Positions 41,993-51,214 of a DNA stretch of 64,000 nt are shown in pieces; positions within the stretch are counted from its first letter, which is position 1, and each line of letters starts with the position of its first letter. The stretch comes from Parasphingorhabdus cellanae (lineage in GTDB: Bacteria; Pseudomonadota; Alphaproteobacteria; Sphingomonadales; Sphingomonadaceae): positions 2,780,001 to 2,844,000 of the forward strand of contig NZ_CP071794.1 in the NCBI RefSeq assembly GCF_017498565.1, given 5' to 3'. Made by a program: the position numbers and the translations under genes. The notes under the pieces are model-generated. The model saw only the letters and a program-made list of their open reading frames with translations. It made no database searches and was not told the DNA's origin.

Positions 41993-43036
41993 TTATGCTT
42001 TCGAAGCGGCCGAGGAATCGCGGATCATGAGATTAACCGGAAGCGCGAAAGATTCCACCTTTTCCCCGCTAATTTGTTGCAATAGCGCGGTCACGAGCGC
42101 TTCGCCCGCCGCCTTCAAATCCTGGGTCACGGTGGTTAGCGGCGGCGCGGTCATGCTGGATGCGGGAATATCGTCAAAGCCGACCACCGCGACATCATCC
42201 GGGATTTTCAGGCCCGCATCCTGCACCGCGCGCATCGCGCCTATGGCGATGAGGTCGGATGCCGCAAAGATCGCGTCAAATTTCTGGCCGCTGGCGAGCA
42301 TGGATTGCACAGCTTCGGTGCCGCTTTCCTCGCTGCTAATCCCGTCTCGCTGCAAGGCCGGATCAACGGCAATTCCCGCTTCGGTCAATGCGTCACAATA
42401 TCCCAGCCAGCGGGCTTCAAATTCGGGCGCATGGCTGGATGCGGTGCCGATAAATGCGATATTCCGGCAGCCATTTTCCAACAAATGCTGGACTGCCTTT
42501 TTACCGCCGCCGCGATTGTCGGACCCCAGTGTCAATCCCGGCTCGTCGGTTCCGGCAAGGCCCCAGCGCACGAAATGTGTCCCTTGTTCCACCAGATGGG
42601 TGAGCCGGTCGCGATAATCTTCATAGTCGCCATAGCCGAGCAAGATGATACCGTCTGCGCGGTGGCTATCCTGATAATCCGTGTGCCAATCGCCGGAAAG
42701 CTGTTGGAACGAAATCAAAAGATCATAACCCTTCCGGGCACATTGCCGGGTGATTGATCCCAGCATCGAGAGGAAAAAGGGGTTGATATGGCTGTCATCG
42801 GGCGTAGGATCTTCAAAGAATAGCAGCGCCAGCGTATTGCTTTGCTGGGACCGCAGGGAAGACGCGTTTTTGTCAACCTTGTAGTTAAGCTCTTTTGCAA
42901 TTTGCTGAATTTTTTCGCGTGTCGCGGGGCTGACCGACGGACTGTTGCGGAGCGCGCGCGAGACAGTTGGCTGCGACACGCCGGCCAGATAGGCTATGTC
43001 GAACGATGTCGGTTTGCGTGATGGCACGCTACCCAT
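41993..43036 (-). CDS. LacI-family transcriptional regulator of the alpha-glucan locus
   Basis: A 347-residue repressor: N-terminal HTH (TSFDIAYLAGVSQPTVSRALRN, the VSQPTVSRAL core being diagnostic) and a periplasmic-binding-protein-like sensor domain (NTLALLFFEDP, VVGFDDIPAS). ATG 43036 (complement) has GGGAG 9 bases upstream; the frame is open 70 codons further without a good start. Divergent from the TonB receptor gene with an operator-like palindrome near 43190, so it probably controls both directions, relieved by a maltose-type inducer. Confidence 0.9.
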   Translation of the reverse strand: MGSVPSRKPTSFDIAYLAGVSQPTVSRALRNSPSVSPATREKIQQIAKELNYKVDKNASSLRSQQSNTLALLFFEDPTPDDSHINPFFLSMLGSITRQCARKGYDLLISFQQLSGDWHTDYQDSHRADGIILLGYGDYEDYRDRLTHLVEQGTHFVRWGLAGTDEPGLTLGSDNRGGGKKAVQHLLENGCRNIAFIGTASSHAPEFEARWLGYCDALTEAGIAVDPALQRDGISSEESGTEAVQSMLASGQKFDAIFAASDLIAIGAMRAVQDAGLKIPDDVAVVGFDDIPASSMTAPPLTTVTQDLKAAGEALVTALLQQISGEKVESFALPVNLMIRDSSAASKA

Positions 43037-43186
43037 GCGCTGTCTCTCCCGACATGCCGAGGCGGTTGCCGGCATGGTCTTTTTTGTCCTGAAATAGCTT
43101 AGGACATTCTCTCTATATTGCAAATATCGGCGCGAAAAAGCTTTGTCGCCAAATTGTAACAACCCACCCCACCTCCTGATGTGTGC

Positions 43187-43194
43187 ATACGTAT
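43187..43194. promoter_or_regulatory. LacI-type operator core upstream of the TonB receptor gene
   Basis: ATACGTAT within the 10-bp palindrome CATACGTATG (43186-43195), 137 bp before the receptor ATG. It repeats the ATACGTATG element at 41982, which supports a shared regulator. Confidence 0.6.
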
Positions 43195-43330
43195 GTGAAC
43201 TATGCAGCGCGCAATTTCCGATCATAAGGAAGCGAGTTTGACGCACGATATTTGCGGAAATCGTGACGATATCAAATTGAATTTATGGGTGTTTCCGGCA
43301 CGAATCGGGCACCCGATTAGGGGAGTGAAT

Positions 43331-46081
43331 ATGAAGAGATCACCAATCAACAAGCAGCGCTGTCTGGTTCAGGCGAGCCGTATGGCTTTGGGTTTGACGC
43401 TGGCAATCGCGGCAGGCAGCACATCGGCATTTGCCCAGGATGCCGATCAGGAAAACCAATCCACGGCTGAGATTGACGAGGATAAAGGCGTTATCGTCGT
43501 CACCGGTTTTCGCGCCAGTCTGGAAAGTGCAGTTAACGAGAAAAAGCAGAGCGACCAGATTTTGGAATCGGTCACGGCTGAAGATATCGGCAAGCTGCCT
43601 GACGCATCTATCGGTGAGTCCATTGCCCGCTTACCTGGCCTGACATCGCAGCGGCTTAATGGCCGCGCCAATGTGATCGCCGTTCGCGGTCTGGGCCCGG
43701 ATTTCTCGCAAACATTGCTTAATGGCCGCGAGCAAACTTCCACCGGTGACAATCGCGCGGTTGAATTTGACCAATATCCCTCCGAAGTGGTCAGCCAGGT
43801 CGTTGTTTATAAATCCCCCAATGCATCTTTGGTCGGACAAGGCCTGGCTGGCACGATTGATGTTCGCACGATCCGCCCGCTGGAATATCGCGAGCGGGTC
43901 ATCGCGGTTGGTGCGCGCGGGACATATGCTGATCTTGGCGCCCTGAACGCCGGATCGTCAAAATATGGCTACCGCGTCAACGGCACTTATGTCGACCAGT
44001 TTGCCGATGATACCATCGGTATCGCGATCGCCGCGGCCTATGTTGACGAGCCTTATCAGCTTCAGGAATTTAACGCCTGGGGCTATGCAGGCGATGGATC
44101 AGCAGCGGAGCCATTCGTTATCGGCGGTTCGAAATCATTTGTGACCTCTACGGAATTGAAGCGTTTCGGTATCAACGGTACGTTGCAGTATAAACCATCC
44201 GATACCGTCATGATGACGTTCGATGGTTTCTATTCGAACTTTAACGACGACCAGTCGAAGCGCGGTATTGAATTGCCTCTCGCCTTTGGTGCCGGATTTG
44301 GCACGACGGGCGATCCCAGTACGGCGACGGTTTCGGACGGATTTGCCACGGCAGGTACATTTGAAAACGTCCGCGGGGTCATTCGCAATGATATTTTTCA
44401 GCGCAAAGCTGATCTCTATTCCTTCGGCTATAATGCCACCTATGAAGGCGATGATGGATGGAAAGCCTTTATTGATATCGGCTATTCCAAAACCGATCGC
44501 AACGAACTGAGCATTGAGAGCTATTCGGGAACCGGTTTTAACGGCGATGATACCGGCAACGGTGCTTCGGCGACCATCGGGTTCCAGTCCGGCTCCAGCG
44601 GCACAGTCTTTGATCCGTCGCTGGATTACAGCGACTCCAGCGCGATTTTCCTGACCGATCCGTTGGGTTGGGGCGGCGGTGTGGTGCCGCAGGCCGGCTA
44701 TTATAACAACCGGATCGTTGAAGACGAACTCAAGCAATATCGCGTTGGTGTTGAAAAAGAATTTGATGGCGGGTTTATCAAGGCCGTTAAATTTGGTCTT
44801 AACTATACAGATCGCGACAAAAGCCTGACGCCGGACGAGTCCCTAGTGCGTCTTGCTGGTGGCGCTTTACAGACAGCCATTCCCCAGGACGCGCTGCTGC
44901 GCCCGACCAATCTGGACTATCTCGGCCTTGGTCCGGTTGTCAGCTATGACGCGCGCCAGTTAATTGACGATGGCGTCTTGATACTCGAGCCCAATAATGT
45001 GCCGGATGTTTTCGCCAAAGCTTTTACTGTCAGCGAAGATATCATGACCATGTATCTGCAAGCGGATATCGAGCAGGAATTCAGTAACGCAACCCTGACC
45101 GGCAATTTCGGGGTGCAAGCAATCAATACCGATCAGTCTTCCAGTGGCCCCACTTTTGCTGACGGTGTGCGTTCTGACCGTACGCTGGGTGACAGCTACT
45201 GGGATGTCCTTCCTAGCCTCAATTTATCGTTGCGTTTCGACAGTGATTTCATCATCCGCTTTGCTGCCGCACGCGAGATTCAGCGGCCACAGATTGATGA
45301 TATGAAAGTATCACTGGAATATGGCCGCAATGAAACCGATCCCAGTGGCGTTTTCCTCGACGGTAAAGGTGGCAACCCGTTTCTACGGCCCTATCGTGCG
45401 AATGCGATTGACCTGAACTTTGAAAAATATTTTGGCCAGTCGGCGGTTATTTCTTTGCAGCTGTTCTACAAGGATATCGTCAGCTATATTGATCCGGCAA
45501 AACAGCCCTTTGATTTTACTGGCCTGCCGCTTCCGCAAGGCCTGCCAATTGATACGCCTATTGGCTTGCTGGAGCGAGCGGTTAACACGGGCGGCGGTGA
45601 TTTTTACGGCGGCGAACTCGCAATCACACTGCCCTTCAACAATATTACCGAGGCTCTGGACGGCTTTGGTGTGACCGGCGGTGTTGGCTATACCGAAAGC
45701 AAGGTAGTAGATGCCAATGGTGATATTGATCCTATTCCCGGCTATTCCAAATGGACGGCCAACGGCACATTATTCTTTGAAAAATGGGGCTTTAACTCCC
45801 GTGTCAGCGCCCGTTATCGGTCACGGTTCCTCGCAGATTTCAGTGGTTTCGGTGGCAATTTGATCCGGCGACTCGCCTTGCCGGAAACTATTGTCGATGC
45901 GCAAATCGGCTATGACTTTCAGGAGGGCAGCGCCTTGGAAGGTCTGTCCCTTTATCTGCAGGGTCAAAACCTGACCGACGAGCGCTTTGCATCCATTGAT
46001 GGTGACGGCACCCGTTTGAAAGTGATCGATTATCAGATTTATGGCCGCCGATTCCTGATCGGAGCGTCATTTAAATTCTGA
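43331..46081 (+). CDS. TonB-dependent receptor, Xanthomonas/Caulobacter sugar-type
   Basis: Imports maltodextrins or a similar glycan across the outer membrane, by context. About 916 residues from ATG 43331 with GGGAG upstream; the track-like extension from 43202 lacks a signal. Signal peptide to about residue 36 (GSTSAFAQ), TonB-box region VIVVTGFRASLESAVNEK and a plug with ESIARLPGLTSQRLNGR, IAVRGLGPDFSQTLLNG and GLAGTIDVRTIRPL are hallmarks of the TIGR01782-type family that includes Caulobacter MalA. Barrel ends LIGASFKF. Followed by the frameshifted halogenase and the glycosidase genes on the same strand. Confidence 0.93.
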   Translation: MKRSPINKQRCLVQASRMALGLTLAIAAGSTSAFAQDADQENQSTAEIDEDKGVIVVTGFRASLESAVNEKKQSDQILESVTAEDIGKLPDASIGESIARLPGLTSQRLNGRANVIAVRGLGPDFSQTLLNGREQTSTGDNRAVEFDQYPSEVVSQVVVYKSPNASLVGQGLAGTIDVRTIRPLEYRERVIAVGARGTYADLGALNAGSSKYGYRVNGTYVDQFADDTIGIAIAAAYVDEPYQLQEFNAWGYAGDGSAAEPFVIGGSKSFVTSTELKRFGINGTLQYKPSDTVMMTFDGFYSNFNDDQSKRGIELPLAFGAGFGTTGDPSTATVSDGFATAGTFENVRGVIRNDIFQRKADLYSFGYNATYEGDDGWKAFIDIGYSKTDRNELSIESYSGTGFNGDDTGNGASATIGFQSGSSGTVFDPSLDYSDSSAIFLTDPLGWGGGVVPQAGYYNNRIVEDELKQYRVGVEKEFDGGFIKAVKFGLNYTDRDKSLTPDESLVRLAGGALQTAIPQDALLRPTNLDYLGLGPVVSYDARQLIDDGVLILEPNNVPDVFAKAFTVSEDIMTMYLQADIEQEFSNATLTGNFGVQAINTDQSSSGPTFADGVRSDRTLGDSYWDVLPSLNLSLRFDSDFIIRFAAAREIQRPQIDDMKVSLEYGRNETDPSGVFLDGKGGNPFLRPYRANAIDLNFEKYFGQSAVISLQLFYKDIVSYIDPAKQPFDFTGLPLPQGLPIDTPIGLLERAVNTGGGDFYGGELAITLPFNNITEALDGFGVTGGVGYTESKVVDANGDIDPIPGYSKWTANGTLFFEKWGFNSRVSARYRSRFLADFSGFGGNLIRRLALPETIVDAQIGYDFQEGSALEGLSLYLQGQNLTDERFASIDGDGTRLKVIDYQIYGRRFLIGASFKF

Positions 46082-46188
46082 TAGTGTCGAAAGCCGGATC
46101 TGTTGACGATGTCCTAAGCTTGAAGGGGCGTTGTGAATGGATCCGGCAGTTGGCATAGCGGTGTAACAACTGGATGAGGGAGGCGGCA

Positions 46189-47705
46189 ATGCAGAATTTT
46201 GTCATTGCCGGCGGGGGACCGCTGGCTGGATGGCAGCGGCAGCGCTCAGCCGCTTCCTTGGAAAACAGGCCAATATCACATTGATCGAATCCGATGCGAT
46301 TGGGACAGTCGGTGTCGGCGAAGCGACCATTCCCCAGATCCGCCTGTTCAATCACGGTCTTGGCATTGACGAAAATGCCTTTGTTGCCGCGACCCAGGGC
46401 AGTTTCAAACTCGGCATCCAGTTTGATGGATGGAATGGAGACGATCAGCACTATATTCATGCCTTTGGCAATATCGGCCGGCAGCTCGGACTTGTTGGTT
46501 ATCACCACTATTGGCTGCGCGCGCTGAAAGGCAGTCAAAACAATGACTTATGGTCCGCCAGTCCTTGCGCTGTGGCTGCTAACGAGAACCGCTTTGCGCG
46601 TGTCGAAGAACGGCCCGGCCAGCTTCCGAGCGGTGTTGCTTATGCCTATCATTTTGACGCGGGACTCTATGCCAAGTTCCTTCGGCAATATGCTGAAACG
46701 AACGGTGTTAAGCGTATCGAGGGAACCATCGCGGAGGTTGCGCAACATCCCGAAAGTGGAGTGATCCAATCGCTGCATCTGGAATCCGGGCAGGCGATCG
46801 CAGGCGATTTTTTTATCGATTGTTCCGGTTTTCGCGGTCTGCTGATCGAAGGGGCGTTGAACGCTGGCTATGATGACTGGCGCCATTGGTTGCCATGCGA
46901 CCGTGCGGTAGCTGTGCCCTGCGAAGCAAGCCAGCCGCTGACGCCCTACACCAAGGCATCCGCACGCAAGGCTGGGTGGCAATGGCGTATTCCGCTGCAG
47001 CACCGCACCGGCAACGGACATGTCTATAGCAGCGCCCATATTTCGGATGACGAGGCCGCATCAATCCTGCTCGATAATCTGGACGGAGCCGCGTTGGATG
47101 ATCCCCGCCAGCTGCAATTCACGACTGGCAAACGCAAGCGCGCATGGGTGAAAAACTGTGTGGCGCTTGGCCTGTCCGCAGGCTTTATGGAGCCGCTGGA
47201 ATCGACCAGCATCCACCTCATCCAATCCGCTATCGCGCGGCTGCTGCAACTGCTTCCCGGTGCGCATATCGCTGAGGCGGATATCGCCGAATATAACTGT
47301 CAGACAGACTTTGAATGGGAACGCATTCGCGATTTCCTTATCCTGCATTACCACGCCAATGGCCGGAACGAACCGTTCTGGCAGGCCGTCCGCGACGCCG
47401 AAATCCCCGATAGCCTGGCCCATAAAATCGCCCTTTTCGAAGCCAACGGCCGGATCGTGCGTGAACATGAAGAATTGTTCACCGAAGCGGGCTGGCTGCA
47501 GGTTTTGATCGGGCAGGGGATCATGCCCGATGGCTATCATCCGCTTGCCGATCAACTTAGCGAGAAGGATTTGAGTGAGTTTCTGAAGCTCGCCGGGCAG
47601 CATGCCACGGCCGTCGCGTCGCGTATGCCGGATCACGGCGACTATATTGCGCAGCACTGCGCCGCCGCACAAATATCCTCCCCAACCAACAGGATCTTAG
47701 CATGA
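46189..47705 (+). CDS. Tryptophan-halogenase-like flavoprotein, frameshifted in the FAD-binding motif
   Basis: A flavin-dependent halogenase family protein, 491 residues from ATG 46230. But the true start is probably ATG 46189, with GGGAGG (46178-46183) 5 bases upstream, encoding MQNFVIAGGG. The expected GGGTAGWMAAAAL is broken because GGCGGGGGACC has five G at 46213-46217 where six would keep frame; translation from 46189 stops at 46284. Without the fix the FAD-binding N terminus is lost. The rest is intact: VGVGEATIPQ, GWQWRIPL halogenase motif, and GFMEPLESTSIH. Sequencing error, real mutation, or slippage are all possible. The 3' end overlaps the amylase gene by 4 bp. Confidence 0.8.
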
Positions 47706-49576
47706 TAAAGAAAATTTCTTTGCTCTCTAGTCTGGTATTGTCGGCTTCGCTTCTAAGCGGCTGCGGCCAAGCGCAAGCGCAAGATGCGCCGGTCTATGGC
47801 ACGGGTAAGGCAGCTGTTGCGTTAAACGATGTCAGAACGCGGCTGCCTGAAGATGAAATCATCTATTTCGTGCTGCCAGACCGGTTTGAAAATGGTGATC
47901 CACAGAATGACACCGCCAGCATAGCAGGCGGGCGCCTGAAATCCGGCTATGATCCAACCCATAAGGGCTTTTATCATGGCGGCGATCTGAAAGGGCTGAC
48001 CGAGAAACTCGATTATATTCAAGGGCTTGGTATCACCGCCATCTGGTTTGCACCGATTTTTAAAAACAAGCCGGTGCAAGGTCCATCCGGAAACCAGAGC
48101 GCTGGCTATCATGGCTATTGGGTCACCGACTTTACCCAGGTGGACCCGCATTTCGGGTCCAATGACGAATTTCGCGCTTTTGTTGACGCCGCCCATGCAC
48201 GCGGCATGAAAGTCTATATGGACATTATTGCCAATCACACGGCGGATGTCCTGTATCCCAAGGAATGTGAAGGCCAGAAGGAATGCGTTTATCGCAGCAA
48301 GGCCGATTATCCCTATCACCGAAAAGGCGGCGTCGATGGCACGGCTATTAATGAGGGCTTTGCCGGTGACACGGTGATGACAGCGGAAAATTTCGCGAAG
48401 CTGACTGATCCGACCTATGCTTACACACCGGTAACGCCTGCAGGCGAAGAAAATATCAAGGTTCCCGCGTGGCTCAATGATCCGATCTGGTATCACAATC
48501 GCGGTGATACGACCTTTGAAGGGGAATCATCGCGCTATGGTGATTTTGTCGGCCTCGATGACCTGATGACGGAAAACCCGCGCGTGGTGGAAGGGATTAT
48601 CGCAATATTCGGCGACTGGATCGACAAATATGGCATTGATGGCTTTCGCATCGATACCGCCAAACATGTGAACCCGGAATTCTGGACACGCTTCACCCCT
48701 GCCATGCTCGAACGCGCGAAAGCCAAAGGCATAGACAATTTTCATATCTTTGGCGAAGTCTATGCGCATGAAGTCGATCCCGGTTTTCTCGCGCAATTCA
48801 CAAAGCGCGATGAGTTGCCAACTGTTCTCGATTTCGCGTTTCAGGTCGCGGCGCACGATATGTTGACGGGCAAGGCGGGAACCCATCTTTTTGGCAAGCT
48901 GATTGACGGCGATGTGCTTTACGCAGGCGGCGAGGCCACCGCGCGCCAATTGCCAACTTTCCTCGGCAATCATGACATGGGCCGGATGGCGCATATGCTG
49001 GATAAGGCTTATCCCGATGCGAGCGAAGAAGAACGGCTGGCGCGCATATCGCTGGCGCATGTCTTGCTGATGGCGACGCGCGGGGTTCCAACCATCTATT
49101 CGGGCGACGAACAAGGTTTTGTCGGCGATGGCGGCGATCAGGCTGCGCGTGAGGATATGTTCTCCAGCCAAGTCGCCAGCTATAACGACAACCGCTTGGT
49201 CGGCACCGATGCCACCACCGCCGAGGCGAATTTTGATAATCGGCATCCGCTTTACCGGCTCATCGCCCAGCTGAGCGCGATACGGAAACAGACGCCGCAA
49301 TTGCGCTATGGCCGGACGGTGCTGCGGGCCAGCAACGAGAAGCCTGGGCTGCTCGCCTTCACCCGCGGAGACGACGATGGGACCGAGGTATTTGTGGCGC
49401 TCAATATGACCAACGAAGCGATCAAACACAATGTCGAAGTGGGTATGAATTCAGAGGTTTTTTCCACTCTGGCCGGCCAATGCCCCGCCACCATTTCGGC
49501 CCCCGGATCGGTTGCCGTCAACCTGCCTCCGCTTGGCTATGCCATCTGCCAAGCCGCTCCCCAGGATAAGAAGTAA
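47702..49576 (+). CDS. GH13 alpha-amylase-type lipoprotein
   Basis: Hydrolyses alpha-1,4-glucans at the cell envelope. 624 residues, starting ATG that overlaps the halogenase stop (ATGATAA style). The signal ends in LLSGC (lipobox, Cys about residue 21), so it is lipid-anchored. GH13 regions are all visible: DIIANHTADV (region I), GFRIDTAKH with the nucleophile Asp (about residue 318), FGEVYA with the acid Glu (about 350) and FLGNHDMGR (about 424). Resembles cyclomaltodextrinase/neopullulanase-like enzymes of maltodextrin loci. Followed 25 bp later by the alpha-glucosidase gene. Confidence 0.92.
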   Translation: MIKKISLLSSLVLSASLLSGCGQAQAQDAPVYGTGKAAVALNDVRTRLPEDEIIYFVLPDRFENGDPQNDTASIAGGRLKSGYDPTHKGFYHGGDLKGLTEKLDYIQGLGITAIWFAPIFKNKPVQGPSGNQSAGYHGYWVTDFTQVDPHFGSNDEFRAFVDAAHARGMKVYMDIIANHTADVLYPKECEGQKECVYRSKADYPYHRKGGVDGTAINEGFAGDTVMTAENFAKLTDPTYAYTPVTPAGEENIKVPAWLNDPIWYHNRGDTTFEGESSRYGDFVGLDDLMTENPRVVEGIIAIFGDWIDKYGIDGFRIDTAKHVNPEFWTRFTPAMLERAKAKGIDNFHIFGEVYAHEVDPGFLAQFTKRDELPTVLDFAFQVAAHDMLTGKAGTHLFGKLIDGDVLYAGGEATARQLPTFLGNHDMGRMAHMLDKAYPDASEEERLARISLAHVLLMATRGVPTIYSGDEQGFVGDGGDQAAREDMFSSQVASYNDNRLVGTDATTAEANFDNRHPLYRLIAQLSAIRKQTPQLRYGRTVLRASNEKPGLLAFTRGDDDGTEVFVALNMTNEAIKHNVEVGMNSEVFSTLAGQCPATISAPGSVAVNLPPLGYAICQAAPQDKK

Positions 49577-49601
49577 ACCCGTGCTCCAGAAACTTAAGAA
49601 C

Positions 49602-51212
49602 ATGACTGATACCGATCCCGACACGACCACGCCTTGGTGGAAGGGTGCGACCATTTATCAAATCTATCCGCGCAGCTTTGCCGACAGCAATGGCGATGGC
49701 ATTGGTGATCTCGCCGGTATTACGGCGCATCTGGATTATGTCGCCGAGCTGGGTGTCGATGCGATCTGGCTGTCGCCATTCTTCAAATCGCCGATGAAGG
49801 ATTTCGGCTATGATGTTGCCGATTACCGCGATGTTGACCCGATCTTTGGCACATTGGCGGATTTTGACGCCCTGATAAAGCGGGCGCATGAACTGAACCT
49901 GCGTGTGACGATTGATCAAGTCTATTCGCACACGTCCGACCAACATGCATGGTTTGCCGAAAGCCGCAGCAGCAAAGACAATCCCAAAGCCGACTGGTAT
50001 GTCTGGGCCGATGCGAAGCCCGATGGCTCGCCGCCGTCCAACTGGCAGTCCGTCTTTGGCGGGCCAGCATGGACCTGGGATGCGCGGCGCGGGCAATATT
50101 ATCTGCACAATTTTCTGTCCAGCCAGCCGCAGCTCAATGGGCATAATCTAGAATTGCAGGAGGCGTTACTCGATGTCGGCCGCTTCTGGCTGGACCGCGG
50201 CGTCGATGGTTTTCGCATCGATGCGCTTAATTTTGCGATGCACGATCCCGCATTGCGCGACAATCCACCGGCACGGCCGTCTAACAAGAAACGCACGCGC
50301 TCGTTCGATTTTCAGCAGCGGCTCTATAATCAATCACATCCCGATATCCCGGTGTTTATCGAGCGCATTCGCGCGCTCACGGATGAATATGACGGCTGTT
50401 TTACCGTTGCCGAAGTTGGCGGTGATGATGCCGAGCGCGAGATGAAATTGTTCACTGCGGGAGACACCCATCTCAACAGCGCTTATGGATTTAACTTTCT
50501 TTACGCCGATGTTTTGACGCCGCGCCTGGTGCGAGAGGCGGTCGAGCAGTGGCCAGATATTCCGGGCGTGGGGTGGCCAAGCTGGGCCTTTGAAAACCAC
50601 GATGCCCCGCGCGCCGTTTCACGTTGGGTCGCTCCGGAATATGCTGATGCTTTTGCCCGGATGAAGATGTTGCTGTTGGTCGCGTTGCGCGGCACGATCA
50701 TCATCTATCAGGGCGAAGAACTGGGTCTGACGCAGGTGGATATCGCCTTTGAAGACTTGCAGGATCCTGAGGCAATCGCCAATTGGCCCTTGACGCTGAG
50801 CCGTGATGGTGCCCGGACCCCAATGCCATGGCAGTCGGGCGTGCTCAATGGCGGTTTTTCGGAGGTCCAGCCTTGGCTGCCGGTAGCTGATGAGCATCAT
50901 GCGCTGGCCGTGGACAAGCAGAATGATGATCCATTATCGCTGCTCAACCTGACCCGGGCGCTGATCCAGTTGCGCAAGGACCATGAAGCGCTGCGGTCTG
51001 GCCGATTGACCATCCTGCAGGCCGATGGCGACCTATTGATCTTTGAACGCGAGGCTGGCGGTGAAAAGCTGGTCTGTGCGTTTAACATGGGCGCCTCTGA
51101 TCTGACATGGAGCGCCGAAGAACGCGCGCAAATCCATGCCGTCAATGAAGCCACATCCATCAATCTGCCCGCCTATTCCGGTATCGTGCTGTCCACAAAT
51201 CAAGGAGAATGA
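49602..51212 (+). CDS. GH13 alpha-glucosidase (oligo-1,6-/alpha-1,4-glucosidase type)
   Basis: Releases glucose from maltose or short maltodextrins in the cytoplasm; no signal peptide. 536 residues from ATG 49602 (a GTG at 49581 is an alternative). Family motifs are WWKGATIYQIYPRSFADSNG, TIDQVYSHTSDQH, GFRIDALNFA (nucleophile Asp, about residue 205), TVAEVGG (acid Glu, about 270) and FENHDAPR (about 332). Its last bases overlap the upstream ATG of the GH97 gene. The glucose made would feed glk and the Entner-Doudoroff operon at the start of the window. Confidence 0.93.
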   Translation: MTDTDPDTTTPWWKGATIYQIYPRSFADSNGDGIGDLAGITAHLDYVAELGVDAIWLSPFFKSPMKDFGYDVADYRDVDPIFGTLADFDALIKRAHELNLRVTIDQVYSHTSDQHAWFAESRSSKDNPKADWYVWADAKPDGSPPSNWQSVFGGPAWTWDARRGQYYLHNFLSSQPQLNGHNLELQEALLDVGRFWLDRGVDGFRIDALNFAMHDPALRDNPPARPSNKKRTRSFDFQQRLYNQSHPDIPVFIERIRALTDEYDGCFTVAEVGGDDAEREMKLFTAGDTHLNSAYGFNFLYADVLTPRLVREAVEQWPDIPGVGWPSWAFENHDAPRAVSRWVAPEYADAFARMKMLLLVALRGTIIIYQGEELGLTQVDIAFEDLQDPEAIANWPLTLSRDGARTPMPWQSGVLNGGFSEVQPWLPVADEHHALAVDKQNDDPLSLLNLTRALIQLRKDHEALRSGRLTILQADGDLLIFEREAGGEKLVCAFNMGASDLTWSAEERAQIHAVNEATSINLPAYSGIVLSTNQGE

Positions 51213-51214
51213 CT

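Noticed and set aside
46091..46148. 8-bp inverted repeat GCCGGATC/GATCCGGC between the TonB receptor and halogenase
   Set aside because: Long loop (over 40 bases) and no T run, so not a convincing terminator.
48527..49429. 300-codon minus-strand ORF inside the amylase gene
   Set aside because: Antisense shadow of a clear GH13 gene.
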